DNA from: Anaerolineaceae bacterium
GTDB lineage: Bacteria; Chloroflexota; Anaerolineae; Anaerolineales; Villigracilaceae
Assembly (NCBI GenBank): GCA_009772985.1
Contig: WOUS01000015.1
Location: 1-43,952 of the forward strand
Direction: 5' to 3'
Length of the DNA: 43,952 nucleotides
Shown here: piece after piece, positions 8,438 through 16,403 of the stretch
How the letters are laid out: each line of letters starts with the position of its first letter
Numbering within the stretch: the stretch's first letter is position 1
The notes under the pieces: generated by a model
Told to the model about the DNA's origin: nothing
Database searches by the model: none
What the model saw: only the letters and a program-made list of their open reading frames with translations
Program-made: the position numbers and the translations under genes

Positions 8438-9250
8438 CTACTTCTTCTTTTCTTCTACTGTGCGGAGCGTTACAGTTGGCTGTCCCTGCTTGCGAAACTG
8501 GAGAATGTCGGCATGGGTTTCTGCATACCGGCTCATGCCTTCGTTATCCCATGAGACGCGTCCTTGAACATACAGGGCGCGATATGTTCCACCCTGCACA
8601 CTCTCACCGTGAAGCAGAACATCGTTCTTGATCTCGGCTTCCAGGGCGGCGATATTCTGACCGGCTGCTTCGATAAGCGGCTCGTATTCGGCTTCGAGGG
8701 CATCCAGTTCAGCCTGGATCTCTTTTAGAATTTCTGCCCGTCTGGCTTCGTAATCCATACGAGCCAGGTCGGCGGCGGCGTGCAGGTTGGTGAGCCGTTC
8801 CAGTTTGGCGGATACATCATCCCGGCGCGGAGGTTCTGCAATTTTGCCCAGTTGCTTGATGGCGATGTATCGCAGGTTTTTCTTGAAATCTTCCAGCGTG
8901 GTTTTATAACGGCATTTTTGAAGCACTTCCTCGTAGACCTGGCGGGCATACTCCGGGCTGAATCCCAGTCTTCCGGCGATGGCATCCAACGGTTCGGGAG
9001 GTTCGCCATCGAGGCCAAAACGACGGTTCAAGAGTTGGAACCAGGCATCTTTTCCAGAGTCGCTGGTCAGCCGTTTGTGGATAACCTCCACGAATTGCGA
9101 GACGACCGGTTCCATATGCTGGTCACGGAGCAATTCGATCCTGGCCTGTTCGAATCCCAGGCTTGCCAGAAGGCCGCTTATCCGTGTCTCTTCGCCAAGA
9201 ATGGTAGAGAGAAATTGGTTCAGACCTGTGAGTTGAGTTTTGAAATCCAT
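8438..9250 (-). CDS. Unknown protein with sigma-region-4-like HTH and long coiled coil
   Basis: A 270-residue protein not recognised as a named family. Residues 70-115 (RRFGLDGEPPEPLDAI, then GRLGFSPEYARQVY) resemble the region 4 helix-turn-helix of sigma-70 factors in pattern (RYGL, IG.xLG.S.E.VRQ). Residues 145-212 form a charged heptad-like coiled coil. The C-terminal domain (213-265) has V-G-x-V-S-W followed by RYAETHADILQFRKQG. No membrane segment is present. AGGAGG 7 nt before the ATG gives a firm start. It follows the nitroreductase by 15 bp and is probably co-transcribed. Binding to DNA or RNA polymerase is a possibility from the HTH only. Confidence 0.55.
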   Translation of the reverse strand: MDFKTQLTGLNQFLSTILGEETRISGLLASLGFEQARIELLRDQHMEPVVSQFVEVIHKRLTSDSGKDAWFQLLNRRFGLDGEPPEPLDAIAGRLGFSPEYARQVYEEVLQKCRYKTTLEDFKKNLRYIAIKQLGKIAEPPRRDDVSAKLERLTNLHAAADLARMDYEARRAEILKEIQAELDALEAEYEPLIEAAGQNIAALEAEIKNDVLLHGESVQGGTYRALYVQGRVSWDNEGMSRYAETHADILQFRKQGQPTVTLRTVEEKKK

Positions 9251-9265
9251 ATTTGCCTCCTGAGA

Positions 9266-9781
9266 TCAATACTTCTGCCAATGAACGCGCTTTTCATTGT
9301 ACTGCGTCCGCGCCGGTTTCTCCTCCGCCGGGTAACCGACGTAGATCAGCCCCAGCGGCCGGACGTGACGCGGCAGTCCCACCACCTCGCGCACCACGCG
9401 TACAAATTCCGAAACTGGATAAACGCCGATCCAGACCGTGCCAAGTCCCAGCCCGGCGGCGGCGATGAGGATGTTCTCCCCGGCCAGGCTGCAATCCTGC
9501 ACCCAGAACAGCCGCGCCGCCGGGTTCGCAGACAAATTCGGGTTGCCGCACACGACGATGGCCGCGGGCGCGTTGCGGTTGCCGAAGATGAGCCGCTTGC
9601 GGAACTGCGCCAGTTTCGCCGGGTCGGTCACCACCACGAACTCCCACGGCTTGCAATTCATCGCTGTGGGCGCGGACATGGCGGCCTGCAGGAGCAAATC
9701 CAATTTCTCCGGCTCGACCGGCCGGTCGGTGTACTTGCGGATGCTGCGGCGGTGGAAAATAATGTCGAGGATGGGATTCAT
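9266..9781 (-). CDS. Nitroreductase-family flavoprotein
   Basis: A 171-residue FMN-dependent oxidoreductase. The N-terminal RRSIRKYTDRPVE with APTAMNCKPWEFVVV is the standard FMN-binding start of the nitroreductase family, and GLGLGTVWIGVYP with VGYPAEE is the standard C-terminal half. Members reduce nitro compounds, quinones or flavins with NAD(P)H as homodimers in the cytosol. The size is typical of the short subgroup. The ATG at 9781 lacks a strong ribosome site. The stop codon is 15 bp before the coiled-coil gene, so the two form a pair. The substrate is unknown. Confidence 0.88.
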   Translation of the reverse strand: MNPILDIIFHRRSIRKYTDRPVEPEKLDLLLQAAMSAPTAMNCKPWEFVVVTDPAKLAQFRKRLIFGNRNAPAAIVVCGNPNLSANPAARLFWVQDCSLAGENILIAAAGLGLGTVWIGVYPVSEFVRVVREVVGLPRHVRPLGLIYVGYPAEEKPARTQYNEKRVHWQKY

Positions 9782-9821
9782 GTCTGTTTGGCGGGGGCAG
9801 GCTCAAGGTCCAGGAAGCGCC

Positions 9822-9872
9822 GGTGAATGGTTAATGGGTCATGGAAAAACCATTCACTATTCACCATTCACC
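9822..9872. repeat. Word repeat, GTGAATGG vocabulary, hairpin-forming
   Basis: The words GGTGAATGG, TTAATGG and GTCATGG are followed, across AAAAA, by their inverse CCATTCAC, TATTCAC, CATTCACC. The whole is a long imperfect hairpin just downstream of the GH1 stop codon and could also end transcription. Confidence 0.7.
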
Positions 9873-9878
9873 GTTCTC

Positions 9879-11204
9879 CTATTCAGGAAACAACTTCTCA
9901 TAAACCTCCGGGCAATATTTCTCCACCATCCCGGAAGTCAGCCCGTTCTCCTTGCAGATGGCCGCGTACAGGTCCACCGACGGGCGGCGGAGGCGCGCCT
10001 GCGTTTCCACATCCAGCCCCCACAGGCCGAAGCGCTGCGTCCAGCCGCGCTCCCACTCGAAGTTGTCCACCAGCGACCAGTGGAAGTAGCCCTTGACCGG
10101 CCAGTTGAAGTTGACGCCGCGCCACATCTGGTGGATGTGCTGGGCGAGGTAGCGCGGGCGGATGTGGTCGTCGGCGCACTCGATGCCGTTCTCGGTGACG
10201 ATGAGCGGCAGGTCCGGGTAGAGGCGGGTTGCCCAGCGGAGCGAGTCGAACAATCCCTCCGGCGTGTTGACGTTGAAACCGCTGTCGCTCAGGTCGGCGT
10301 CCTTCGGATAGAAGCGGCGGCCAAAGAGTTCGCCCGGCACGCGCAGGTCGAAGGCCACCGTGTCCACCGAATAATAGTTGATCCCCAGGAAATCCTGCGT
10401 ACCTTTGGCCTCCGGGATGCGCACCCTGCCGAAGGGCGTGCGCATGACTCCGGTCGAGACCGCCGACGGGAAGGTGATGTTCAGCCCGTTGTACTGGATG
10501 TTCCGCACGAGCCGGTCGAGCGGCGACCAGGGCCGGGCCGGGACCATCGGCCGGTAGTGCCAGGCATACCCGGCGCGCGCCTCGGGCTGGAGCGCGTGGA
10601 TGGCGCGGTAGGCGGCGGCGTGTCCGCGCGCCAGGTTCGCCAGCACGCTCATCGCAAGGCGGACATTCTTCTTCCCCGGCGGGAAAGTGTCGGACAGATA
10701 TCCGCCGGCCGCGTAGACGTTCGGCTCGTTGACGGTGCACCACAGCGAGCAGTATTCCTTCAGCGCTTCCACCACCTTGCGCACGAACTTCTCGAACAGC
10801 GGCACGACGGCCTCGGTTTCCCATGCGCCCATCTCCGCCAGCCAGAGCGGATCGGTGAAGTGGTGCAGCGTGACCATCGGCGTGATGCCGCGCTCGCGCA
10901 GGCCGCGCAGCATGGAGCGGTAACGTTCCAGCGCGTCCTCGTCCCAACGGTCGGGAGCGGGCTGAATGCGGCTCCACTCGACCGACAGCCGGTGGGCGTT
11001 CTGCCCCGTCTCGGCAGCGCGGTCGAAATCCTCCTTCCAGCGCCCGCCCCACCAGTCGCAGGCCAGGCCGGACTTGCCGTTGGTGTGTCCCTCCTGCTCC
11101 CAGCGGTGCCAGTTGTTGTTGGTGTTGCTGCCCTCGACCTGGTGCGCGGCGGTGGCGGTCCCCCACAAAAAACCTTTCGGAAAATGGAATGATGCAGATG
11201 GCAT
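9879..11204 (-). CDS. Glycoside hydrolase family 1 (beta-glucosidase-like)
   Basis: A 441-residue GH1 (beta/alpha)8 enzyme, expected to cleave beta-linked glucosides or galactosides with retention. The N-terminal FLWGTATAAHQVEG is the GH1 signature. The acid/base is Glu160 in TVNEP and the nucleophile Glu338 in VTENG; FHWSLVDNFEW binds the sugar at subsite -1. There is no signal peptide, so it is cytosolic and probably acts on imported disaccharides. The ATG at 11204 is chosen over upstream ones because earlier codons would come from the word repeat; GGAG lies 7 nt before it. No sugar transporter is adjacent. Exact specificity cannot be read. Confidence 0.92.
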   Translation of the reverse strand: MPSASFHFPKGFLWGTATAAHQVEGSNTNNNWHRWEQEGHTNGKSGLACDWWGGRWKEDFDRAAETGQNAHRLSVEWSRIQPAPDRWDEDALERYRSMLRGLRERGITPMVTLHHFTDPLWLAEMGAWETEAVVPLFEKFVRKVVEALKEYCSLWCTVNEPNVYAAGGYLSDTFPPGKKNVRLAMSVLANLARGHAAAYRAIHALQPEARAGYAWHYRPMVPARPWSPLDRLVRNIQYNGLNITFPSAVSTGVMRTPFGRVRIPEAKGTQDFLGINYYSVDTVAFDLRVPGELFGRRFYPKDADLSDSGFNVNTPEGLFDSLRWATRLYPDLPLIVTENGIECADDHIRPRYLAQHIHQMWRGVNFNWPVKGYFHWSLVDNFEWERGWTQRFGLWGLDVETQARLRRPSVDLYAAICKENGLTSGMVEKYCPEVYEKLFPE

Positions 11205-11209
11205 AAAGG

Positions 11210-11305
11210 TCTCCAAGTTTTGAAAGTCTAAAAAGTCTCGCAAGTCTAACAAGTCTCACAAGTCTCACAAGTCGGACATGTCGGACTTGTAAGACCTGTT
11301 AGACG
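11210..11305. repeat. Word repeat, AAGTCT vocabulary
   Basis: At least seven AAGTCT-type words (AAAGTCTA, AAAGTCTCGC, AAGTCTAAC, AAGTCTCAC twice, AAGTCGGAC) are followed by inverse words (GGACTTGT, AAGACCTG, TTAGAC). It fills the whole gap between rlmB and the GH1 gene. Confidence 0.75.
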
Positions 11306-11308
11306 GTT

Positions 11309-12043
11309 TTACTTTTTCCGTGCAAGGTAGGCAAGATACAGCGCGACCGACCCGGCCACGGACGCGTTGAGCGATTCGATTTTTCCCTGCATCGGCAGTC
11401 TCAGCAGGAAATCGCATTTGGATTTGACCAGCGGGCGGATGCCCTCCCCCTCCGAGCCGACCACCACCGCCAGCCCGCCATCCAGCCGGACCTCGGACGG
11501 GCCGCGCGAGTCCGGGCCTTCGTCCAGGCCAACGGTCCAGACGTCCGCCTCGCGCAGTTCGTCAATCGCCTGCGAGAGGTTCGCCTGGGCGATGAGCAGG
11601 TGCTCGGACGCGCCCGACGATGCGTTGACCACCGCCGGGGTGACTTCGACCGTCCGCGCCAGCGGCAGGACCACGCCGTGGACGCCGACCGCTTCCGCCG
11701 TGCGCAGCAGCGTGCCAAAGTTCTGCGGGTCGTTGAGGGTGTCGAGGAGCAGCACGAAGGGCGGCTCGCCACGCCTGGCAGCCAGGTCGAGGATGTCGGT
11801 CAGGTTGGCGTAGGGATAGCCGCTGGCTTCGAGCAGCACGCCCTGGTGCGCGGGGTGGATCTTGTCCATGCCGGCGCGCGGCGCGCTGAGGACGGGAATT
11901 TTCCGCTCGCGCGCCATTTGCAGGATGTCGAGCATGCGGCCTTTTTCCTGCACCCCCTGGGCAACTTCCAGGCGGAAAACGTCCCGCCGTTTGGCGCGCA
12001 GGGTCTCATAGACGGCATTGCGGGAGTAGATGAATTCTTTCAT
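11309..12043 (-). CDS. rlmB: 23S rRNA 2'-O-methyltransferase, SpoU/TrmH (RlmB-like)
   Basis: A 244-residue SPOUT methyltransferase with an N-terminal RNA-substrate-binding domain (residues 1-80, beginning YSRNAVYETLRAK) and a knotted catalytic domain. The three family motifs are visible: LNDPQNFGTLLRTAEAVG, VVGSEGEGI and LPMQGKIESLNASVAGSVALY. RlmB methylates the 2'-O of G2251 in the peptidyl-transferase loop of 23S rRNA; closely related TrmH-like enzymes are the alternative. The -10 box TAAAAT lies only 6 nt before the ATG and no ribosome site is seen, so the message is probably leaderless. Its promoter is back to back with that of the STAND gene. Confidence 0.88.
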   Translation of the reverse strand: MKEFIYSRNAVYETLRAKRRDVFRLEVAQGVQEKGRMLDILQMARERKIPVLSAPRAGMDKIHPAHQGVLLEASGYPYANLTDILDLAARRGEPPFVLLLDTLNDPQNFGTLLRTAEAVGVHGVVLPLARTVEVTPAVVNASSGASEHLLIAQANLSQAIDELREADVWTVGLDEGPDSRGPSEVRLDGGLAVVVGSEGEGIRPLVKSKCDFLLRLPMQGKIESLNASVAGSVALYLAYLARKK

Positions 12044-12049
12044 GGGTTG

Positions 12050-12097
12050 ATTTTACTTGAGAAACCGCTTGTCTTGCAGCGCATATTTCTGTATACT
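12050..12097. promoter_or_regulatory. Divergent promoters of rlmB and the STAND gene
   Basis: On the minus strand TAAAAT (12055-12050) is 6 nt from the rlmB ATG. On the plus strand TTGTCT (12069-12074), a 17-bp spacer and TATACT (12092-12097) form a good sigma-70-type promoter for the STAND gene, giving a leader of about 35 nt. Confidence 0.65.
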
Positions 12098-12137
12098 GAA
12101 TGCGCACCAGCCAATGACCCGCCCAACGAGGGATACC

Positions 12138-14981
12138 ATGACCGCTCCCAGCGTTTTCATCAGTTACAGCCACGACTCACCCGAACACGATGCCCGCGTG
12201 TTGGAATTGTCAAATCGCCTGCGCGCGGAGGGCATCGATGCGACAATTGACCAATACGAATCGTCGCCTGCCGAAGGTTGGCCGAAATGGATGGATCGGC
12301 GCATCGAAAAATCCGACTTTGTGCTGGTGGTTTGTACCGAGACGTACCATCGCCGCGTGATGGGCGAAGAAGAAAAAGGCAGAGGGCTGGGCGCCAAGTG
12401 GGAAAGCACGCTGACCTATCAGCACATCTACGATAACGACTCGTTGAACATGCGGTTCATTCCCGTTTTGTTCGCAGATAGCAAAACTGAACACATTCCC
12501 ACGCCGCTCAAAGGGGCAACCTATTATCACCTCCCGGACCAGTATGAAAAACTGTATCGCCGACTCACCAACCAGCCGGAGACGATCAAGCCGGAACTCG
12601 GCAAACTGAAATCCCTTCCGCCGCGTGAACGGAAGCCCGATTATCTCGGCGCTAAAGTCTCCCTCGCTAAACTCCCCTCCACCAGCCCCGACCTGTTTGG
12701 CCGCAAGAAGGAATTGAAAGCCCTTGACGATGCCTGGGACAATCCAAACATCAACGTGGTTTCGTTGGTTGCCTGGGGCGGGGTGGGCAAGACGGCGCTC
12801 GTCAACAAGTGGCTCGCCGGGCTGGGAGAGGAATACTGCGGCGCGGAGCGTGTCTTTGGCTGGTCGTTCTACAGTCAGGGCGCGGCGGAGGGACGGCAGG
12901 TCTCGGCGGACCAGCTCATCGCCGCGGCGTTGACGTGGTTTGGCGACCCCAACCCGGCGGCAGGCTCGCCGTGGGACAAAGGGGAACGGCTGGCAGAATT
13001 GATCAAGCAGCAGCGCACGCTGCTCATTTTCGACGGACTCGAACCGCTGCAAAACCCGCCGCCGGTCGAGACGGGAAAGATCAAAGACCCGGGGCTGACC
13101 TCGCTGCTGCGCGAACTGGCACGGCAGAATCCCGGATTGGTCGTCATCAGCACGCGCCTGTCGGTGGACGACCTGAAAGACTGCCGGGGAAGCACGGTAC
13201 TCGAAATTGATCTCGAAAATCTTTCCCCCGAGGCGGGCGCGGCGTACCTGGAACACCTCGGCGTGGACGGGACGGAACAAGAACGACAGGATGCGGCGCG
13301 TGACTTTGGTGGGCACGCACTGGCCTTGACGCTAATGGGCGGTTATCTCAAGGTGGTGCATGGCGGCGATATTCGCAAGCGCAGGGAAATCCCGCACCTG
13401 ACCGACGACCAAAAGCAGGGCGCACACGCCCGGCGCGTGCTGGGATCGTACGAAGGCTGGCTGGCAGGCAAGCCTGAACTGGATATCTTGCGCTTGATGG
13501 GTCTCTTCGACCGCCCCGCCGAAAAAGGCGCATTGGACGCGCTGAGAAAAGAGCCAGCCATCGCAGGATTGACCGACGCGTTGCAGAAACTAAAAGATGC
13601 CGACTGGCAATTCGCGGTGGCGAACCTGCGCGACCTGCGCCTGCTTGCCGCGCCCGAGGCCGAAGACCCCGAAACGCTCGACTGCCACCCGCTCTTGCGC
13701 GAACACTTCGGGGAAAAACTAAAAACAGAAAACGAAAAAGCGTGGCGCGAGGGCAACAACCGCCTGTACGAATACTACAAAACCACAGCAAAACCATACC
13801 CCGACACGCTTCAAGAAATGGCTCCGCTCTTTGCGGCGGTACTGCACGGCTGTCAGGCGAGAAGACATCAAGAGGCGTATGATGAAGTGTATAGAAAGCG
13901 AATCCGTCGAGGGGAGGAAGAATTCGCTTTCAGAAAACTCGGAGCGATTGGTTCAGAACTTGCTATTATCTCCGCATTCTTTGACCCGCCGTGGCTAAAA
14001 GTAGTTGGAGGTCTCCGTGAACAAAGCAAGGCTTACCTGTTGACTTCAGCGGGCTTTGACCTACGTGCGCTTGGACGACTAACCGAGGCGGCTCAGGCGA
14101 TACAGGCTGGTCAGGAAAACAACATTGTTAGAAAAGATTGGATGAACGCGGCGATACAAGCCAGCAACCTCAGCGAACTCTACCTGTCCATTGGCGATGC
14201 AACGCGCGCCCTTGCCTACGCGGAGCAAAGCGTCGAACTCGCCGACCGCAGTGATGATGCGTTTTGGCGAATGTGCAGTCACATAACACTTGCCGATGCA
14301 CTGCATCAAGCAGGTCAACTTGTGGAAGCGGAAGCCGCGTTCCGCGAGGCGGAGGAAATGCAAAAGAAAAACCAGCCAGAGTTGCCGCTTCTCTATTCTG
14401 TGCAAGGCTTTCGCTACTGCGACCTTCTGCTGAGTCAGGGGAAAGCGCAAGAGGTGGCGCGGCATTCTGAGAAAATGTTTGAATGGCGTCAATCAGGCGA
14501 TTCGCTTCTTGCCATTGCACTTGATAATCTCTCGCTCGGGCGCGCGCTCTCGCAGACTTCCGAAGTCTTGGAGACTTCGGAAGTCTCACAGGCCATCACT
14601 TACCTCAACCGCGCGGTGGATGGCTTGCGGCAGGCGGGACAACAAACTGAATTGCCACGCGGCTTGCTGGCGCGTGCGGAGTATTATCGGGTGACGGGGG
14701 CGCTGGAGAAGTGTCAGCGTGATTTGGATGAGGCGTTCGGCGTCGCGTCACGCGGGGGGATGGGGTTGTACCTGGCGGATTGCCATTTGGGCTTCGCCCG
14801 TTTGAAAGTTAGCAAGTTGGCAAGTTTGAAAGTTGAAGGGGCGAACCTGCAAACTTTACAACCTGCCAACCTGCAAACCGAAATTCGGGAACATGTGAGA
14901 ATCGCGAAGAAGATGATTGATGAGATGGGGTATCACAGGAGGGATGGAGAGGTGGAAGAATTGGAAGAACAATTGAAATAA
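12138..14981 (+). CDS. SEFIR-STAND NTPase with TPR repeats
   Basis: A 947-residue signalling protein. Residues 1-140 form a SEFIR/TIR-like domain (VFISYSHDSPEH, then TIDQYESSPAEGWPKWM and DFVLVVCTETY). Residues of about 185-420 form a STAND-type NTPase with LFGRKKEL, Walker A GGVGKT (214-219), Walker B LLIFDGLE (295-302) and a GHALALTLMGGYL segment like the GLPLAL motif. A winged-helix region follows, then TPR-like helical repeats from about 640 to 930. SEFIR- and TIR-STAND proteins are known or suspected immune sensors in bacteria; this role is inference here. The ATG at 12138 is chosen for GAGGG 5 nt upstream and because the SEFIR domain starts there. Two intergenic-type repeats are embedded in frame near the C-terminus. 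Confidence 0.85.
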   Translation: MTAPSVFISYSHDSPEHDARVLELSNRLRAEGIDATIDQYESSPAEGWPKWMDRRIEKSDFVLVVCTETYHRRVMGEEEKGRGLGAKWESTLTYQHIYDNDSLNMRFIPVLFADSKTEHIPTPLKGATYYHLPDQYEKLYRRLTNQPETIKPELGKLKSLPPRERKPDYLGAKVSLAKLPSTSPDLFGRKKELKALDDAWDNPNINVVSLVAWGGVGKTALVNKWLAGLGEEYCGAERVFGWSFYSQGAAEGRQVSADQLIAAALTWFGDPNPAAGSPWDKGERLAELIKQQRTLLIFDGLEPLQNPPPVETGKIKDPGLTSLLRELARQNPGLVVISTRLSVDDLKDCRGSTVLEIDLENLSPEAGAAYLEHLGVDGTEQERQDAARDFGGHALALTLMGGYLKVVHGGDIRKRREIPHLTDDQKQGAHARRVLGSYEGWLAGKPELDILRLMGLFDRPAEKGALDALRKEPAIAGLTDALQKLKDADWQFAVANLRDLRLLAAPEAEDPETLDCHPLLREHFGEKLKTENEKAWREGNNRLYEYYKTTAKPYPDTLQEMAPLFAAVLHGCQARRHQEAYDEVYRKRIRRGEEEFAFRKLGAIGSELAIISAFFDPPWLKVVGGLREQSKAYLLTSAGFDLRALGRLTEAAQAIQAGQENNIVRKDWMNAAIQASNLSELYLSIGDATRALAYAEQSVELADRSDDAFWRMCSHITLADALHQAGQLVEAEAAFREAEEMQKKNQPELPLLYSVQGFRYCDLLLSQGKAQEVARHSEKMFEWRQSGDSLLAIALDNLSLGRALSQTSEVLETSEVSQAITYLNRAVDGLRQAGQQTELPRGLLARAEYYRVTGALEKCQRDLDEAFGVASRGGMGLYLADCHLGFARLKVSKLASLKVEGANLQTLQPANLQTEIREHVRIAKKMIDEMGYHRRDGEVEELEEQLK
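14553..14587 (+). repeat. In-frame GACTTCCGAAGTC palindrome in the STAND gene
   Basis: GACTTCCGAAGTC and GAGACTTCGGAAGTCTC stand side by side, each self-complementary and each other's inverse. They are read as SQTSEVLETSEVSQ between two TPR helices. Confidence 0.6.
14801..14879 (+). repeat. In-frame word repeat in the STAND gene
   Basis: TTTGAAAGTT, AGCAAGTTGG, CAAGTTTGAAAGTTG are followed by the inverse words AACCTGC, AAACTTTAC, AACCTGCC, AACCTGC. The stretch is translated as a leucine-rich 27-residue insert (about residues 888-914) before the last helix. Confidence 0.65.
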
Positions 14982-14985
14982 ACGC

Positions 14986-15079
14986 GTAGGGGCGACTCGT
15001 CCGGGCTGACCTTGGCGATATTTTGCAAGGCTCCATGACCATACATGACGACCGATAGCACATGGAGAGTCGCCCCTAC
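14986..15079. repeat. GTAGGGGCGACTC palindromic element
   Basis: Inverted 13-bp ends GTAGGGGCGACTC and GAGTCGCCCCTAC. CTCCATG and CATGGAG pair inside. The right end supplies the TAG stop codon of the methyltransferase gene. The left end is 5 bp from the STAND gene stop. Confidence 0.8.
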
Positions 15080-15717
15080 AATCCTCCCGGCGCAGGAAGG
15101 ACAAATACCCCTGCGCACGAGGAAACCTGTGAATATTCAGCCTGGATTCCAGCCTCGCGCAGGGCAGCCAGCGCTTCGTCTGCCAGCCAGTAGAACTCAT
15201 CCTCCCATTCGCCGCCCGCGGCAAGTTTGACCTTCTCCATCGCCGCCGCGTCTTGGAAAGCAATGTCGCCGATGATGATCCGTCCGCCGGGAGCGAGATG
15301 GGGGAACAGGCCGCGCAGGACGCGGATTTTTTCATCCAACTCGAAGTGGTGGAAAACGTAGGCCGAGACGATGCGGTCGAAGGGACGCTGGAACCCGGCG
15401 TGCAGCGGGAGTCGCAGGTCGTGCAGAACGAAGTGAGCCGCGGGAAGTTTTTGGCGCGCTTTGGCAAGCATCGGTTCGGAGAAGTCGGTACACCACAGGT
15501 CACACCCGGCCCGGGCGAAGGGCAAGGCCAGGTTGCCGGTGCCGGTTCCGAGGTCCAGCACCGAGAGGCCGGGACGCGGTTCCGCCAGCCTGAGAACCGT
15601 CTTCAGCAAGTCGTCGTAGCCGGTGAAGGGGAAAGCCTGCCAGTCGGCTACGGAGCGGTCGTAGGTCTCGGCCCAGTCGTCGAAGTCGCTGGCTGGAAAG
15701 ATATCGTTTTCAGGCAT
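15076..15717 (-). CDS. Class I SAM-dependent methyltransferase (YrrT-like)
   Basis: A 213-residue protein. It starts FDDWAETYDRSVADW, close to the YrrT-type pattern, followed by motif I VLDLGTGTGNLAL (about 53-65), an acidic CTDFSEPML second strand, and a VFHHFELDEK helix. The fold is a seven-strand Rossmann methyltransferase without a recognisable substrate domain. It is probably the last gene of a five-gene minus-strand operon, starting 23 bp after the endonuclease III stop codon. Its own stop codon (TAG) and last codons lie in the GTAGGGG palindromic element, so the C-terminus may have been reset by insertion. The methyl acceptor is unknown. Confidence 0.85.
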   Translation of the reverse strand: MPENDIFPASDFDDWAETYDRSVADWQAFPFTGYDDLLKTVLRLAEPRPGLSVLDLGTGTGNLALPFARAGCDLWCTDFSEPMLAKARQKLPAAHFVLHDLRLPLHAGFQRPFDRIVSAYVFHHFELDEKIRVLRGLFPHLAPGGRIIIGDIAFQDAAAMEKVKLAAGGEWEDEFYWLADEALAALREAGIQAEYSQVSSCAGVFVLPAPGGL

Positions 15718-15740
15718 GAGGTGATTTCAGACTATCCACA

Positions 15741-16403
15741 CTATCCCCCCCGCCCCACCGGGCACATCTCCTTCAGCGGGCAGGCGGGACAGTCCGGCTT
15801 GCGCGCCGCGCAGATCTCGCGCCCGAGGCGGATGATGTTCAGGTGCGCGGCGTAATACGTCTCCGGCGGGAAGAGCGCTTCGAGATGCGGATGCGCCTGC
15901 TCCACCGTCATCCCCTCCGGGCGCAGGCCGAGGCGGCCAGACACGCGGTAAATGTGCGTGTCCACGGGGAAGGCCGGGCGGCCAAGCGAAAAGAGCAGGA
16001 CGATGGCCGCCGTCTTCGGGCCGACGCCCTTGAACTTCATCAGCCAGCCGCGGGCTTCCTCCAACGGCAAATCTTTCAGGAAGGATAAACCCAGCGAGCC
16101 CCGCTCCGCGCTGATCTGGCGCAGCACCTGCTGGATGCGCGGTCCCTTCTGGTTGGCCAGCCCCGCCGGGCGGATGGCCGCCACAACCGCGGCAGGTTCG
16201 GCGTCCCGCGCCGACTCCCAGGTCGGGAAGCGCGCCCGGAGCAATTCGAATGCCCGGTCGCGGTTGGCATCGTTGGTGTTCTGCGAAAGGATGGTGGAGA
16301 CGAGTTCGTCCACCGGCGGGAGCGGGTTGCGCCACGTCGGCTGCCCATAAAAATCCAGCAGGCGCTGGTGCACCTGCCGGGCAAATTGCTGCGGGTCTTT
16401 CAT
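15741..16403 (-). CDS. nth: Endonuclease III-like base-excision DNA glycosylase
   Basis: A 220-residue HhH-GPD glycosylase. The helix-hairpin-helix LMKFKGVGPKTAA carries the catalytic Lys130; PVDTHIYRVSGRLGL carries Asp148. Four cysteines at 198, 205, 208 and 214 have the C-x6-C-x2-C-x5-C spacing of the [4Fe-4S] cluster. It removes oxidised pyrimidines and nicks the abasic site. STILSQNTND near the N-terminus is typical. The divergent 'FPVDTHIYR' context and extended C-terminus leave open another Nth-family specificity. Its ATG overlaps the asparaginase stop codon (positions 16400-16403), so translation is coupled. Confidence 0.9.
   Translation of the reverse strand: MKDPQQFARQVHQRLLDFYGQPTWRNPLPPVDELVSTILSQNTNDANRDRAFELLRARFPTWESARDAEPAAVVAAIRPAGLANQKGPRIQQVLRQISAERGSLGLSFLKDLPLEEARGWLMKFKGVGPKTAAIVLLFSLGRPAFPVDTHIYRVSGRLGLRPEGMTVEQAHPHLEALFPPETYYAAHLNIIRLGREICAARKPDCPACPLKEMCPVGRGG

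Noticed and set aside
11205..11252. Earlier start for the GH1 gene at 11252
   Set aside because: The extra codons are translated word repeat; the GH1 fold and a GGAG site support 11204.
12057..12137. Longer N-terminus of the STAND protein from 12057
   Set aside because: The promoter (12069-12097) would lie inside the coding region, and the SEFIR domain starts right after 12138.
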